From: Microcebus murinus
Lineage: Eukaryota; Chordata; Mammalia; Primates; Cheirogaleidae
Length of the DNA: 64,000 bases
Assembly (NCBI RefSeq): GCF_040939455.1
Contig: NC_134106.1
Span: 42,554,001-42,618,000 of the forward strand
Direction of reading: 5' to 3'
The notes beneath the pieces are model-generated. The model was not told the DNA's origin and made no database searches. It was given only the letters and a program-made list of their open reading frames with translations. Positions 13,789 to 26,750 of the stretch are shown here, in pieces; position 1 is the stretch's first letter; the number at the start of each line of letters is the position of its first letter. The position numbers and the translations under genes were made by a program.

Positions 13789-14011
13789 ATTTGGTTCTGG
13801 AATGGACTTGCTTACTGACAGCTTTTTAAAATTAACTAATTAATCTTAGATGAGCACATCATTGCTTAAAGAAAGAATGGAAATCACGGGATTTATACCT
13901 GGAACATATAGTTTAGGGAACATAAGAATTTGCAAATTGCTATTGAGATCCAAATACATAACACCCTATTTTGGACTCCTAGTACATTCGTTCAGAAAAG
14001 ACCTTACAGAT

Positions 14012-14160
14012 ACAATCTGACCCTCTTCTTAGAGTGGGTGAAAAAACAGGTGCATAGAGATGTCCACTGCCCACAGCCACATGTAGGGTTGGTGGCAGAG
14101 TTGGGACTTGAATACTAGATTCCTGACTCTAATTCTCTTCTTTGCACTGCACCAAGCTTT
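14012..14160 (-). mobile_element. MIR-type SINE, antisense
   Basis: The plus strand shows the reverse of the MIR core and tRNA-related region. The order is a degraded 'gaggaaac-agg' stretch, 'ccacagccacat', 'ggcagagttgggacttgaat', then 'ctcttctttgcactgcacca'. This order and spacing are typical of antisense MIR/MIR3. Divergence is high, as expected for a mammal-wide SINE. Confidence 0.75.
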
Positions 14161-14919
14161 CCCTCTTTATGCACAGAAATGTTGTTATTCATTTAAAAAT
14201 GTATATGTTAAAAATTCAATAAATGGATATACAAAAGTAGTGAAGAGCTATACTAATAAATGTACCTAGAATGTATTTTGTCAATATAAGTGAGGGATAC
14301 TTAGCACTATGGCTGCCATTTATTAATAATTAATGAAATTAGTTATCATTATGTGTCTTATTGACTAGCTTTGTTACATCAGACTTTTAATATACTATTT
14401 TGCTGCATTTCAAAGGGGCACAATGTAACAAGTTGTGTCTGGTAGAATCTCACACATTTATATTTGGGAACCATCATACTGGAAGTAAAATCTGCCTACA
14501 GATTCAGTTCTCTGTATGTGTGTTCTGTTGTTATTATTGTTTATATTTGTTGGATTCATATTGAGAAATTTTATTATTATTGGGGTGACATCAATGTTAG
14601 ATGGCCTTTTTATTTCATAAGTTGTTGATTACATTAACAGAGAGATCTAAGTTCCTGCAGCCCATGTCTGATCATTACTTTGTTGACTTGCACACTTTTT
14701 GCTTAAAGCTGAAGATTTTCCCCCAATCTCAATACACTAATTTTTAATAAGAAAAGTTTATCTTCTTAATTAGGTTACGTCATAGACAAGTCTATATTGC
14801 CTTGTCATGATCTACCACAATTAAAATTACATTTGACTTTCTAAAACAATCCTTAAAAATGCTTATATAGAATTCAAATGCATTGTTAAATTTAAGATGT
14901 ATGTATACAAGTATCTGTA

Positions 14920-15165
14920 TAACCTACTGTTTAAGAGAGTATGTTTTGAAGTCAGACTATTGAGTTGAATACTGGTTCAACAATTGATTAGCTGCATGAC
15001 ATTAGACAAGTCAAATACTTCTCATCTATAAAGGTGGAGAGAATAATTGTAACTGGCCCATCTATTTGTTGTGAGGATTAGATGAGACAGTCTATGCAAA
15101 GATTTAGGATACATCTTGGCTATGAGTAGGCTTTTTATAAATGTTTTTCATCATTGTTATTGATT
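14920..15165 (+). mobile_element. MIR SINE, sense, near full length
   Basis: Reading left to right, the tRNA-like start ('ctgtttaagagagtatg...'), the 'gaatactggttcaa' B-box-like region, 'agctgcatgacattagacaa', 'tgttgtgaggattagatgag' and a 3' end 'tttataaatgtttttcatca' appear in MIR order. The length of about 240 bp is close to a full MIR. Confidence 0.85.
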
Positions 15166-16449
15166 TATTCTTTAATCTAGCAAACAAAAATCCATTCAAT
15201 TTCTTAGGAATCATGGCAAGGCTCACATTTTCTTCTGTCTTTTCTAAATATTTAGCCTATATTGATTTATCTCTTTCATGAATTGCAATTAGATTAATAT
15301 ATCATGCACTATTCTGTATTTTTCTTTTCTTTTCTTTCTTTTAGGCATAAGCTGTGTCACTCTAAGTGGAATATATGTTCCTTGAGGCCAGGTTCCAAAA
15401 TGCTTAAAACCTAGTGGTCAATTAACCTAAACTCACTGATTAACTGATTACACATTAAAATGGGTATGAAAGCAAAGTCTATAATGTCTTTAAATATAAT
15501 TTGATCACAATCATAATAAATGGAAATATTCAAAGGCAGATTTAATGAGAAAAGAGATGCCAGCAAAACAATTTTGAAATCTGCAAACCAGATACCTAAA
15601 TAGTAACAGAGAAGTCACAGAGAATGGAAAATTATGCCAGCAGTGGAGGAAGCTTATAAGCAAGACTATATGCATCATGGAACAACAAAGAGGCTTAGGC
15701 ATTTGAAGCATGAAATATACATGAACAAAGGGCAATGGCCTGAGAACCCTAAAGCAAGAGAACTGTTGAAAGTTCATAGAATTTAAATCCCAAGATCTCA
15801 CAGGGAAGGCTAGAGATTTATTCCCAGGAAAGTTTGAATAAAAAGAGACTTAGGGATCCTGGACATACTTCAAGGGGATTTTCATAATGAAAACAGTACG
15901 ATCATCAAATACTTCTTTTTGCCATTTAGTTCTAAAAAGGCTACAGATATTAACTAGCTTAAAGGAAAACTCACAATGGCCCAGCCACCTCACACTATAG
16001 GGACTTCCACCAGTTAACAAGGTAGCAAACACCAATGTTGCACACAGAGAATTTTCACTTTCTAGAACCTATCCATATGAAGATGTTTCCTAACCTAATG
16101 ACAGAAAATAAAGCAAAGAAAGAAATGAAATATTCAGAAGAAATATACAATTCAAAAAATAGAAAACAATGTAAATAAAACCAAAATATTGTAATAAATA
16201 CCCTTAAATAATATATATGTATACTTAAGTAACATATTTCTATAAGGAAAACATTTATATTTTAAAATATCTTTGAAATTAAAGGTAAGACACCATAAAA
16301 AATAGAAAAGAAAAAATATCAAATAATTAAAATGAGAAAAATTCCTCCTAATTGGAACATATTCACACAACATACAAGTTGAAAAATAAGAGAACAATCA
16401 TAGGAAACCTAGAAGATTGACCCAGGAAGTATACCATTTGAATAGTAAG
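15166..16449. other. Unassigned AT-rich DNA
   Basis: A pyrimidine run followed by 'tag' at about 15322-15345 resembles a splice acceptor, but no exon follows. A stretch at about 15365-15420 is weakly like an L2 3' end. Frames of 96, 61 and 81 codons on the minus strand show no recognisable domain. Confidence 0.4.
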
Positions 16450-17200
16450 AGAATAAAGAACAAAGGAATAACTAAGGAAACAGAGTGGAATACTCTTCAA
16501 AGAAATAATTTAACAATGCTCAAAACTGAAAAGACTTGAATTTCTAGATATATATTACTCACCACCCAAACATTCATCACAGTGGAGAACACTCAAATCA
16601 GATGCATATATAATCACCACATACCAGAATACTAGGCACAAAGAGAAGATTATAAAAGCTTACAGAGAGAAAAATTAAGTAACTTGCAAAGGTTCAGAAA
16701 TTAGAACAGCATTGAATTTCTTAGCAACAAATAATACTGGATACTAGAAAGCAACAAAATAATATCTTCAGATTTTCAAACTAGAAATTTATTCCCATTG
16801 CAATTACCATTCAAATATAAAATTTGGAGGGAAAAAATCAGACTTTTTCCCTCTCAAAAAAAAAAATTATCATGCATTGTTTCTTAAGAATTCCTAGAGG
16901 GGATGCCATACGAGAAGAAGGAGAAGGAGGAAAAAAACAATGACTGTCCCAGCATGAGAAAGTGATAAAGTAATCCCCAGGAGAAGAGTATTAGGAGATT
17001 TCAGGAATATAATTACAAGTAAAACTGAAAGCAACTGGTTAAATTAGATCAGGAAGAAGGTGTGAGAAGAATATCCTTGAGAAAACAAAGAACGGGTTGA
17101 CTACCTGATATGTCTGAATAATTTGAGAGAGATTTATATGTCCTACAGGAACCATATAAAGAGCTGAGTACATTTTTAAAAAGTAGTTATTAATTCCAGA
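16450..17200 (+). mobile_element. HAL1/L1M remnant, sense
   Basis: A-rich sequence runs in the order expected for ORF1 3' sequence and downstream parts of HAL1-type elements. Recognisable parts are a degenerate 'cacaaagagaagattataaaagc' zone near 16640, an 'actagaaatttattcccatt' zone near 16781-16800, and a run of 'gaagaaggagaaggagg' and 'ccaggagaagagt' near 16914-16990. No long frame survives. The call rests on overall similarity to remembered HAL1 sequence. Confidence 0.5.
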
Positions 17201-19779
17201 AAAGACAAAATATTATTCAAAAACAAAATGTAATCAAAATACATCATTCAATTGTAAATAAAATTATGAGTCAAAATATTTAAATTACTGATTTATTATG
17301 TTATAACCAATATTATAATATAGTAGATTCTAAGAATAGAGCAAGAAAAAGCATTTGGGTCCAATGTATTACAGAACATGGTAATTAAATTCTAATGTTT
17401 CATTTTAAGAAGATAACGACAATACTTGAATTTTAAATTCACTAAATATCATGTAGATACATGATCATGTTATTTAAAATTATTTGGTTATATTCTAAAA
17501 CAGTCCACTACAAGTGGCTGACTTGAAAGAATAGAGATACAGAAAGCAAAGGTAGGGTAAAAGGACTGCTGATTTTAATTTGTAAAGAATAGCAGGACTA
17601 ACTTTTAAAATTTTATACAAAAATATATTTTTATATTTATGTATATGCATATACATATATAGAAAGTGTTAAAACCCTGTTAAACCCTAATAAAAAGTTA
17701 AAATTGTTATGGTAATAAGTGAAGAAAATAATGAACTTTGCCAGGAGGAGCTGAAAACATTTCTACAAAAAACCAATTTGCATATGAGTGGAGTTTGAGT
17801 AGAACATCTAATTGCACACAATTTTGTATTTGAGCCATGCCCTATATAATCGGTCTATGGTTATTGTCATGTGAGATCATTGAAATCCATACATACTAGA
17901 GGATGATAATTAAATTAATCTAGACATATACATCCAAGTAGTTGGATGAATGCCACAAGGCTTTGTTCTAAATAAAAAATAATTTTTAAGTCTTCTGACT
18001 CTTATTGTTTCTTAGAATTTTCAGCCTATGAAAATTTCCTTTCCACCAACTGCATTTCTTTCCTTATGCCAGAGGAAAGTTACTTTTCTCCCACTAATAT
18101 TCCACTCTAGAGAGGAGCAGTAGGTTTTAACTGCAGCACATATGTTTGAAGACGAAACATTGAATTCTAAGTGTTTTATGTAGACCTGCAGCATGCTGTT
18201 TGCTAGAAATTGAGATTCTGGTAAGTGAGTCTTTCAACATTTCAGAGCTAACTCCCTTTTGCCTAAAACAAAATGGCTTTTCACTTCTCACTACGACACA
18301 CTGTTCATTGCAAACTAAAATTTTTGTCTACCTATTTCAGACTGCCTCCAGCAGAGGAACTAACAAAGCTATTGAACTTTAAAGTACTGTGGAATTCTGA
18401 CAGTGATTTTTGGCAGCTTCATCCATGAGGATATTTTCTGGAGTATGTGCTTGTATTTCTGTCTGGAAAAGAAAGGAAAATAGGAATGTAAGCAACAATA
18501 TGTAGGAAAGAATATAAGAATATGTAAAGAAGAAATATAATGATAGGCAAAATTTTAAGGCTTACAGAGTTGGTATAAAGGAGAGACAATTTGCTAATAA
18601 GTTTTCAACTCTTGTGAGCTATCTATAATCAGTTACTAGTATTATCTCTGAACCTGAAAAAGAAATTAAAGGAATTGGAAAAAGAATAAAGCATAAAATG
18701 AACAGTTTATATTAGTAAACATGAAACTGAGTAATCAGCATTAGTTATTTTTTAATTAAAGCTTTGGAACTAGAAGGACATGAACTAACATTATTACACT
18801 CAGTTTCTTCACATTTTATCAAGCATAGTTATATGTGTGTCAAGTGTCTTCTGATAAAGCAGATGTCTATCTATCTATTTATCTATCTTTTAAATAACAG
18901 CCATTTTTCCTAAGTTGGGAGGAAAAGGTAGGTTGACATATTCCTATAAAAGAGGATATTCTGTAGTTAGGGGTAGAGAAACTAAAGATTTAGGGCAAAC
19001 ACAGAAGCAGGAACCATCTCCCAGAGCTAAAGAATCTCTTGTTAAGCCAGAGCTCAGGAAGACTAGAATCTAGTTTCTTTTATTGCTCAAACTAAGTACA
19101 AAAAAGATAGTAGGGTCATCCTGCTGGCTCAGAGCAAGCTTTGATGGCCTAATCTTTACTCTTTCCAGGTCCTCAGGGATATATAGTTAGTAATGAAAAT
19201 AAAACTTATGGAGGACCAAACAGGCCACAGCTAGTTCTATCCTTCATCAAAAAGAACAGGAGCCTTGAAAAGCTTCTTGTTTGATTCATTTATAAGTTTG
19301 CTGTCACCTGTCTGGGAACTGGAACAAATGAAAAACTTATAGGAATAAATGGACTCAGGAAGAACAGTAAAGCAACATGTGTGTGTACTGTAGGTTCTCA
19401 GTCTTGTGTATTAAGTCTTTCAAGAGCTACTCTTAAAATTTGCTTGCAGAGTTGGCAACTTGTCCTGTAATGAAATTTTATTTGGAAATAACCTGGTGTT
19501 AATTGCATTGCTCATACATAGAAAGTTAGAAATAGGTGGAATAAAGGCTTGTTTAATTATCATTAAAAAGTAATTAAGGATGTCCTCAATTTCAGGACAC
19601 TGGAGAGGCCTGAAATAGAAGAAACAATACAATATCAAGATACTAAGGCTGGAAAGTAAATTTGAAGAAATTTGTTCAACTCATTTTCTTTTACCTTTGA
19701 GAAATGATATTAGAGACATTAACTATGGTGATATTCAATTTCTTATGAATCCCCCTTCCTATTTTAAACACATATACTA
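17201..19779. other. Unassigned AT-rich DNA
   Basis: May begin with the 3' portion of the HAL1 remnant. It contains a 20-bp perfect palindrome at 17638-17657 and a short TCTA run at about 18867-18892. No exon or RNA gene is evident. Frames of 60 codons (18200-18382, plus) and 72 codons (19420-19638, minus) show nothing recognisable. Confidence 0.4.
17638..17657. repeat. 20-bp perfect palindrome
   Basis: The sequence tatgtatatgcatatacata reads identically on both strands, centred between 17647 and 17648. It lies in TA-rich DNA, so chance formation is plausible. Confidence 0.9.
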
Positions 19780-20379
19780 GATGAAAAAAAAATAATAAAG
19801 AAATAAAACAACCAAACAATGAACTTGCCATGGAGCAAAAGTCTTGCAAGGGAAATCTTCAGATGTTATTACCAAAAAAGAAGAAGTTGGAGTGGCCCAC
19901 AGGAAAAAAGATACATACCTTAAAGACTGGTATTTTAACAGGGGCCATGGCTTTTAGCTTCATGCTCATAGGACACCTGGGACTATAACCCTTGCCTAAA
20001 ACTAAGAGCTGTAAAAAGCTCCACACACTAGCTTGATGATTTAGCATAAAAACATCAAGTTGCCCTGATATATGAGTGGAATAGACTGCTTTGGAAATCA
20101 CAATCCATAGACAGCGCTGTGAATTGGTGCTGGCCCACATATCTGCAATACCAAAGTAATGAAGCAAACTGAGGTGAAAAGCAATCATAAAATGATCAAA
20201 TCTAGTGAATTCTATGAACTCTGGCCAAGGAAACCCCAAACTTGTCCTATTCAAAAACCTCTACAACTCAGGGAACATGTGGAAGACAGAAAAGATTAAA
20301 ACGCACACACACGCGCACACACACACACACACACACAAAACAAAAAAATCCCCAGAAAATCTGATTCCAAAACTAGTAT
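19780..20379. other. Unassigned stretch with longest unexplained open frame
   Basis: A 131-codon minus-strand frame spans 19859-20254. Its translation shows no domain, signal peptide or family I recognise and ends in a phenylalanine run from an A-rich tract. Neighbouring DNA is decayed L1M/HAL1, so this may be old L1 5' sequence. A (CA)n microsatellite lies at 20301-20336. Confidence 0.35.
20301..20336. repeat. (CA)n microsatellite
   Basis: The run begins with CG-containing interruptions (acgc, gcgc) and ends in about ten uninterrupted CA units followed by an A-rich stretch. Confidence 0.9.
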
Positions 20380-20765
20380 AAACACTCATTCAATTTAACA
20401 AAGATACTTATATATCTAAGGACTAAGAATTTAAAATTCACTAAATATTGCTGAAAGAACTACTGAAAGATTTAATTAGCAAGAAGAAAAGTAAAACCAG
20501 CAGATAGGACTGATACAAACATAGTAATGGTGAGTAAAGAAGATATAAAAATGTATAAAATGATTTAATTATTAATCATTAGATATTAAATAAAATAACT
20601 AACATGAGAGATCATATGTTAGAAATAAACTTTTGATAACATAATAAAAACATGGTATATGCAAGAAGGCTTTTAGGAAAAAGTGCAAGGTTCTTTTAGT
20701 ATTAAGAAAAAGGACAGAGATAATGATTGCATTTAGATTTGCCGGCAACATATAAAGTTATTTGT
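20380..20765 (+). mobile_element. Decayed L1M, sense, left piece
   Basis: A-rich sequence resembles the L1M ORF1-to-ORF2 region in sense orientation and appears to resume after about 21075. No intact frame remains. Boundaries and subfamily cannot be set by eye. Confidence 0.4.
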
Positions 20766-21075
20766 TTTAGTCAGAATCACTTAAGTGCTACTGCAGACAA
20801 ACCCAGAGGTATCAGGGGCTAAATAATAAGAATTTATTTCTAACTTATGCAAAGTCTAATGGAGTCAGGCAGCTCTCTTCCATCTTGAATCTATGTTGTT
20901 TGGCAAATGTGTCCTGCAAGGATATTGCAGCAGCAAAAAGAGATACACTGGCTTTTAATCACTTCATCTTGAAAGAAAACTACTCACCGCTCCTCATTGC
21001 CCACCAGCTATTGGTGTCAAATGACTCCAATATAAACTGGGAATGTACACAAAGGATATTTTGTGAGTCATAAAG
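20766..21075. repeat. Unclassified interspersed repeat inside L1M
   Basis: The run 'gtgctactgcagacaaaccc', 'aataataagaatttatttct', 'ggcagctctcttccat' and 'gcagcagcaaaaagag' follows the order of a common mammalian repeat I remember but cannot name reliably. It is less A-rich than the L1M on either side, consistent with an insertion. Confidence 0.4.
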
Positions 21076-21488
21076 TACACATAAATATTTACTGAAGAAT
21101 AGAAATCAAATACTCAGTGTTTAAACTAACAGAGGATAAATTTAAATAAAGAAAACATTAGATTCAACAGGGTGAAGAAAGGAAACATAAAAGAGCCAAG
21201 GAAAATTATGTTAAACTGATGTTACAAAATAAGGCTATATAGTTAACTCCAAATATGTCAGAGACCTCAATAAATATAAGTGTTTTAAATTCTCTCATCA
21301 ATAGAGAATATTATTCAAAATATCTGCTTGCTTCTTGCTAAGGACATATCTAAAATATAATAATATAAAAGTTGAAAGCGAGGGTATTAAAAGCTAATAA
21401 AAAATTAATGTTAACATGGCATTATTAATACTAGAATATTAGAATATAATATAGAAACAAGAGGCTGGGTAAACACTGGGTAAACATT
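21076..21488 (+). mobile_element. Decayed L1M, sense, right piece
   Basis: The stretch around 21245-21400 follows the L1M region just before and at the start of ORF2. Degraded forms of the 'ttaaattctc-catcaa' and 'tataaaagttgaaag' blocks are present. It is truncated at about 21488, where an antisense L1 3' segment begins. Confidence 0.5.
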
Positions 21489-21718
21489 AAGCCACTGGTA
21501 AACAATATTCTACTCTCTATTACTATGAGTTTGACGTTTTTTAGATTCCAGATGTAATTGAGATCATACAATATTTGCCTTTCTTTGTTTGCCTTATTTC
21601 ATTTAGCATGATGAATACTGCCGGTTCCTCCATGTTGTCACACATGGAAGGATTTTCTTTTTTTTGAAGCTTAATAATATTCGCTTGCATATATATTCCA
21701 CATTTTCTTATTTTTTTG
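21489..21718 (-). mobile_element. Antisense L1 3' fragment (copy A)
   Basis: The sequence around 'actggtaaacaatattctac' and 'tatgagtttgacgttttttag' is the reverse complement of an L1MA/L1MB-type 3' UTR and ORF2 end. The same L1 positions recur at about 22027-22236 in the next element. This copy lacks the terminal 3' UTR and ends where copy B starts. Confidence 0.75.
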
Positions 21719-21727
21719 CATGCATTT

Positions 21728-22403
21728 TGTTTTTTATTTTTAATTAACAAATAAAATTATATATTTATGGCATACAACATGATGTTTTGATATATGTATA
21801 CACTGTGAAATGACTAAGATAACATATCCATTACTTTACAAAGTTATCTTTTCTATGAGGAAGACATTTAAAATTTGGTTGTCTAGAAATTTTCAACTAT
21901 ACAATACTATTATTAATTATAATCATCATGCTGTACAATAGCCATGCTAAACTTACTCCTCCTACCTAATTGAAATTTTGTGAATTCTTTGAACAACATC
22001 TCCCTAATGACCCCCAACACCCAGTCCCTGGTAACCACCATTCTACTCTGCTTTATGACTTGGCTTTTTTAGATTTTACATAAATGAAATCATATGGTAT
22101 TTGTCTTTTTATGCCTGGCTTATTTCACTTAGTTTAGTGTCCTCCAAGTTTATCCATGTTGCTGCAATTGACAGGATTTTGTTCTTGTTAGTGCTGAATA
22201 GTCTTCCATTATGTATATATACCACATTTTCTTTATCCATTCACCCGTTGATGAACAATTAGATTGATTCCATATCTTGGCTATTGTTAATCATTGTGCA
22301 GTGAACAAGGGAGTGCAGCTACCTCTTAGACACACTGATTTCATTTCCTTTGTGTATATACCCCAAAGTGGGATTGTTGGATCATACGGTAATTCTATTT
22401 TTA
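21728..22403 (-). mobile_element. Antisense L1 3' end (copy B: 3' UTR plus ORF2 end)
   Basis: It starts at a T-rich tail and proceeds through a complete L1MA/L1MB-type 3' UTR ('tatatttatggcatacaaca', 'gatgttttgatatatgtata', 'ccctggtaaccaccattcta') into the ORF2 3' end ('caaagtgggattgttggatc'). It is 5'-truncated at about 22403. Together with copy A it gives two partial L1 ends in the same orientation, either a nested insertion or two adjacent insertions. Confidence 0.85.
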
Positions 22404-25400
22404 AGAAGTAAAAAGCACAAACATGTGAGTAGATGTATGCAGTTTAATTTTAGAATATTTACAGACCTCTAAACTTACAGAGTTCAGATCAAACTCTTGG
22501 AAACTAAGGAAAAAGTAGTAGCTGGGCAGCTAAAGAACTGAGCAGGGAACTCTGCAGTCTCCTGGTGCTGTGAAGTGGAGTCCCAGACCTGACAAAGTAG
22601 AGGCTCTTGGATACCATAACAGGATTTTAGTTGGGAACACACAAAGGCTGCAACTTCAAAAGTAAGAGATGCTTTAGAGAAGTAAGAGTTATAGGAATAC
22701 GGACCATGCCCAAGGAAAAGAATCACAACTCAGAGTAAGGGCAAACCTGAAGAAAGCCATCCTTAACAAAGCCTAAAAATAAATTGGTTAAATCAACATA
22801 ATATTCCAGGACAGTGACTCTATCCAAACAAATATTAACTTCTTTTTGGATGAAAATAATATCAGCACTAGCATCTGTAATTTCTGTAAATAATACTTGC
22901 TTTCAATAAAACTTACCAGATGGACATTATAGAAACTGAAATAAGTCAAGAGAGAAAGAGAAAAAAAAAGAAAACAGAAACAAATGGGAGATCCAAATAT
23001 TGGGTTAATACATTTGAAGAAATGGAGAAAATGACAAAGAATTTTACCAGAAGACTGAAATATATATATATATATTCATATATATATATATACATTCATA
23101 TATATATATATGAAAAAAATCAACTGGAAATTCTGTAATTAAAAAATATAATAACTGGAATGGATAAAGCAGAAAAAAGTGATAAATATGGAACCTGGTG
23201 AATAAATCTTATAGTTGTATATCAGTATAGATTTAGAAGCAGGAAAAATAGGATAGAAGTAATATTTGTAGTAATACTAGTTGAGAAATTACTATAAATA
23301 AAAAATTTTCAAATCAACCATTGGGGGAAAAAGACATCTGAACTTCCAAGAAGCAATAATAAGCCTGAAATCTTACTTCTCAGGAGACATTTTAGAAGCT
23401 AAAAGCCAATGGAATTACTTTTTTGAAAACGCTGAAAGAAATAATTGTGAACATATAATTTTATAACCAGCCCAAACCATCTTTCAAACTGAAGGCAAAT
23501 GGAGAGATTTCCAACACAAACAAAAATCGAAGAACTAAGAGGCAACAAGTCTGTACTAAAAAAATAAAAACAAAACTTGTGGGTATCCAGGCAGAAAAAT
23601 ATATCCACAAATAGAACCTTCATTTTGCAAGAAACACACACATGCACAAAAAGAGCAAACAGTAGGGCAAATCTAAAGTTTAATGGGGTTTTAAACATAT
23701 GAAATATTGGGATATATAACAACATAAGTAATTAATGCATGTGAAGTGGTAAAGATAAAATATGGGGATGTTTAGCATTGTCCAGGGAAATGTAACTCTA
23801 CTAATCTAAGGTAGTCTATAAAAATTAAGGAAGCATGTTATAATCTCTCTGTTAATTTAAGAGAGAAATAAAGATATTGACAAGCTCTTAAAGGAGAAAC
23901 ATATGACAATAACAATAACCTATTAATCAAAATTAAGACAAAAAAGAAGAAAATAAAGAGAATAGAGAGCAAAAGAAATGATTAGAAAATAAATAGCAAC
24001 TTGCTGGATTTAAGCCCAAATATATAAATAATTTCATTAGATTGAAATGTAACAAATACTCACTGTTAAAGACAAAATTTAATGGAATTAAGAACAGAAA
24101 AACAAAACAAAACTCTGTGCTGTTAATAGCCACATTTTCAATATCAGAGTGCAGAAGGACTGAAAATAAAAGGATTTGAAATTATATATGGCATAAATAT
24201 TTATCAAAAAAACCTAGTAGTCTTTAAAGCAAGAAGTTTTATTAGAGATTAAATAATATTTTATAGTGATAAAACAATCAATATAATAGGAAGATATATC
24301 AATCCAAAATATTTACATGTCTGATATATACTCATAGACTATAGATAGAACCACAAAAAATGTTGGAGGTTTTAAATTAACTTCTTCTGTATCTGACAGA
24401 ACAAATGGATGTGAAAGATTAGAGATACTGATAATTTGAAAAATGCACTTAAGAAACAACTTAATTGAAACATAAAAACTAGCAATACTGAACACTTACA
24501 TACAGAAATCTCATTATTTTCAAAGTCACAAGGAACATTAAAGAGCTGACAACAATGATAAGATTTCAAACTTAAAAATAGAAAAAAAACCCTGAGAAAT
24601 TAATCCCTGAAAGACATAGGAGAAAAAAATTATAAAGATAAAAGCAAATATTAAAGAACAAGGAAATGGTTATATTTTTCTATAAAAATCAACATAGCTA
24701 AACATTGTTTCTTTGATAAAATTAACAAAATTAGTGAAAACCCATTACAAGACAAATCAAGAAAAAAAAGAAAACACAAATTAGTGATATCAGCAATCTA
24801 AAACAAGACATCATTACAGATTCCTTAGGTGTTTAAAAGATAATAAATTGTATAAACAATTTTACCCCAAAATTTAAATAAAATAGATTTCTTGAAAGTC
24901 ATAACTTATCAAATCACATACAAGATAAAAAAACTAGAAAAACTTGCTCCTTATCTGTTAAACAAAAATATTGATCTTATGCAAACTCTTCTAGAGCCTA
25001 TATTTAGAAAGATGTCATACCTCCCAACACATTTATGAGGCCAGCATAGCATTAGTTGAAAACAGATGACAAGTACATTACAAAAGCAAAATTATAGGTA
25101 AAAATATTTTATGAATATAGGTACAAAACCACTAAAACCACATAAAGGATAACATTTCACAGCCAAGTGGAGTTTATTTCACAAATGCTGGTATGATTTG
25201 ACATTCAAAAATCAATCAATTCAATTCAACACATTATCTGAATAAAATTTTAAAAAACATAGATCAGAAAAGGTATTCGACAAAATTGAATACTGAATTA
25301 TGATTACAACTCCCAATAAACTATTAAAAAACCTTAGCAAACATTAGAAAGTAAAATTATATATCACAATAACATTACCAAATATCAATAACATAAAACT

Positions 25401-26070
25401 TTGCAATTGGGAAAAAAAGCCAATAACACTATAGTTGGGATCTAAGGCAATTAGAAGTTTCATACCCAATTGGTCAGAATGTGGTAGAAAATTGGTACAG
25501 AAATTGGTACATTTCTTTGCAAAAATAATTAGGCAGAATCCACAAAAAATAAAAATATACATAACATTTTTCTCAAGTATCACTCCTAGCAATGAATGCA
25601 GGAGAAATACATACTTCTGTGAATGCAAAGTCATGTAAGAAGGTCCCTAGTAGTTTTATTCATGATAGTCTCAAATTGGAAATGAGATCAATATTTATCA
25701 AGAAAAAATGCATAATATGTCATTGTTCTTAAAATAATTTATAAACCAATGAAAAATGATGAACTCTACTTTACACAGAACACAAACAAATCTCACTGAT
25801 GTGATATAGGCTGAAATAAGCCAGACTAAAGATTACATACATTATAAATAATTCTATTTCTACTATTTCCAAAAGCAGGCAAAATAATATATCTGTAATG
25901 AGAGTGCATACTAAGGGTTGCTGGGTTAAAAGATAGGCTGGTCATGTTCCATAGTTTCATCTTAATGAAGGCTACGCAGTTGCATATATATTTATAAAAA
26001 ATTCATCAAGACACACAATAAGATTTGTGAAGTATAGAAAAGTTACACTTCAATGATAGTTAAGAAGAAG
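22404..26070 (+). mobile_element. Long decayed L1M in sense orientation
   Basis: Successive parts follow L1 order. There is a 5' region near 22450-22740 and ORF1-like A-rich sequence with a TA run at 23059-23112. Next come the inter-ORF segment near 23450-24010, diverged ORF2 from about 24080, and the reverse transcriptase neighbourhood near 25010-25310. A late ORF2 and 3' end ('tcatcaagacacacaataag') lies near 26006-26025. Many deletions, frameshifts and stops are present. It may be a composite of more than one copy. Confidence 0.6.
23059..23112. repeat. (TA)n with two ttca-interrupted blocks
   Basis: Three TA runs are separated by 'ttca' and 'cattca'. The tract is partly self-complementary. 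A 72-codon frame spanning it translates to an isoleucine/tyrosine repeat and is not a gene. Confidence 0.9.
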
Positions 26071-26079
26071 GATCAACAT

Positions 26080-26750
26080 ATAATATTTGTATGCATAAAT
26101 GACCAATTAAAATATCTAAAGAACAGTAAGGTATTATTCAAAATCTCAATAAAAGTTACACATTAGTTAGCAATAAATTTGACAAAAATTTACAAAATTG
26201 TGTAGAAAAGATTAGTAGAGAATGTAGCAAAAACTGATGACCAAATAACTTTCCAAATTCATTTCCAATTTATGTTTATGGTTATACTATGTTATATCCA
26301 TTAGGTTGACAAAAATAAAATAAAATATAGTGTTAATGAGCATTTGGAAGGCCCAAATCTCATAAACATTTTATGGACACTTAAATACATTTAACTACAT
26401 CAGAGAGTAAATCAGGAATTTTGTGTACTTTTGAAATAGACATATGATATAATTCAGAAATTATAATTTAAAGTGTATAGCCTAGAGAAGTTCTTGCTAA
26501 TATGCCTATGAGAAATGTGGAATGTTTGCTTATAGTAGCATCATTTAAAATTACAAAATTCATCCATAGACAACTGGATAAATAAAATGTAGAGCATATC
26601 AACTGAATGAAGTAAATAAACCAGACTCATATGTATCATCACGAGTAACCTGAAAATAATGTTTAATGATAAAAATGCATGTTAAAGAATAGCACTTCTA
26701 ATATACTATTATTCACATCATACTATATATTGTTTGACAATATGTGTGTC
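26080..26750 (+). mobile_element. Second decayed L1M ORF2 fragment, sense
   Basis: After the first L1M 3' end, sequence typical of late ORF2 begins again: 'attaggttgacaaaaataaa', 'aattcatccatagacaactg', then 'ggataaataaaatgtagagc'. This implies a separate L1M copy or a duplicated piece. It is heavily diverged and has no useful frame. Confidence 0.6.

Larger units (their letters stand above)
11751..14011. other. Unassigned DNA with simple repeats
   Basis: Contents are a CT-rich stretch at about 12168-12215, a short CA-type run at 12237-12262, a TCTA-type microsatellite at 13247-13303 and a (TTTTG)n run at 13761-13788. A 119-codon plus-strand frame at 12776-13135 has no recognisable domain. 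Nothing else could be named. Confidence 0.4.

Noticed and set aside
15322..15345. Pyrimidine tract plus TAG resembling a splice acceptor
   Set aside because: No open exon, donor site or recognisable protein sequence follows. Such tracts are frequent in this composition.
22920..23138. 72-codon frame with I/Y repeats
   Set aside because: It is produced by the TA microsatellite at 23059-23112 inside a decayed L1M.
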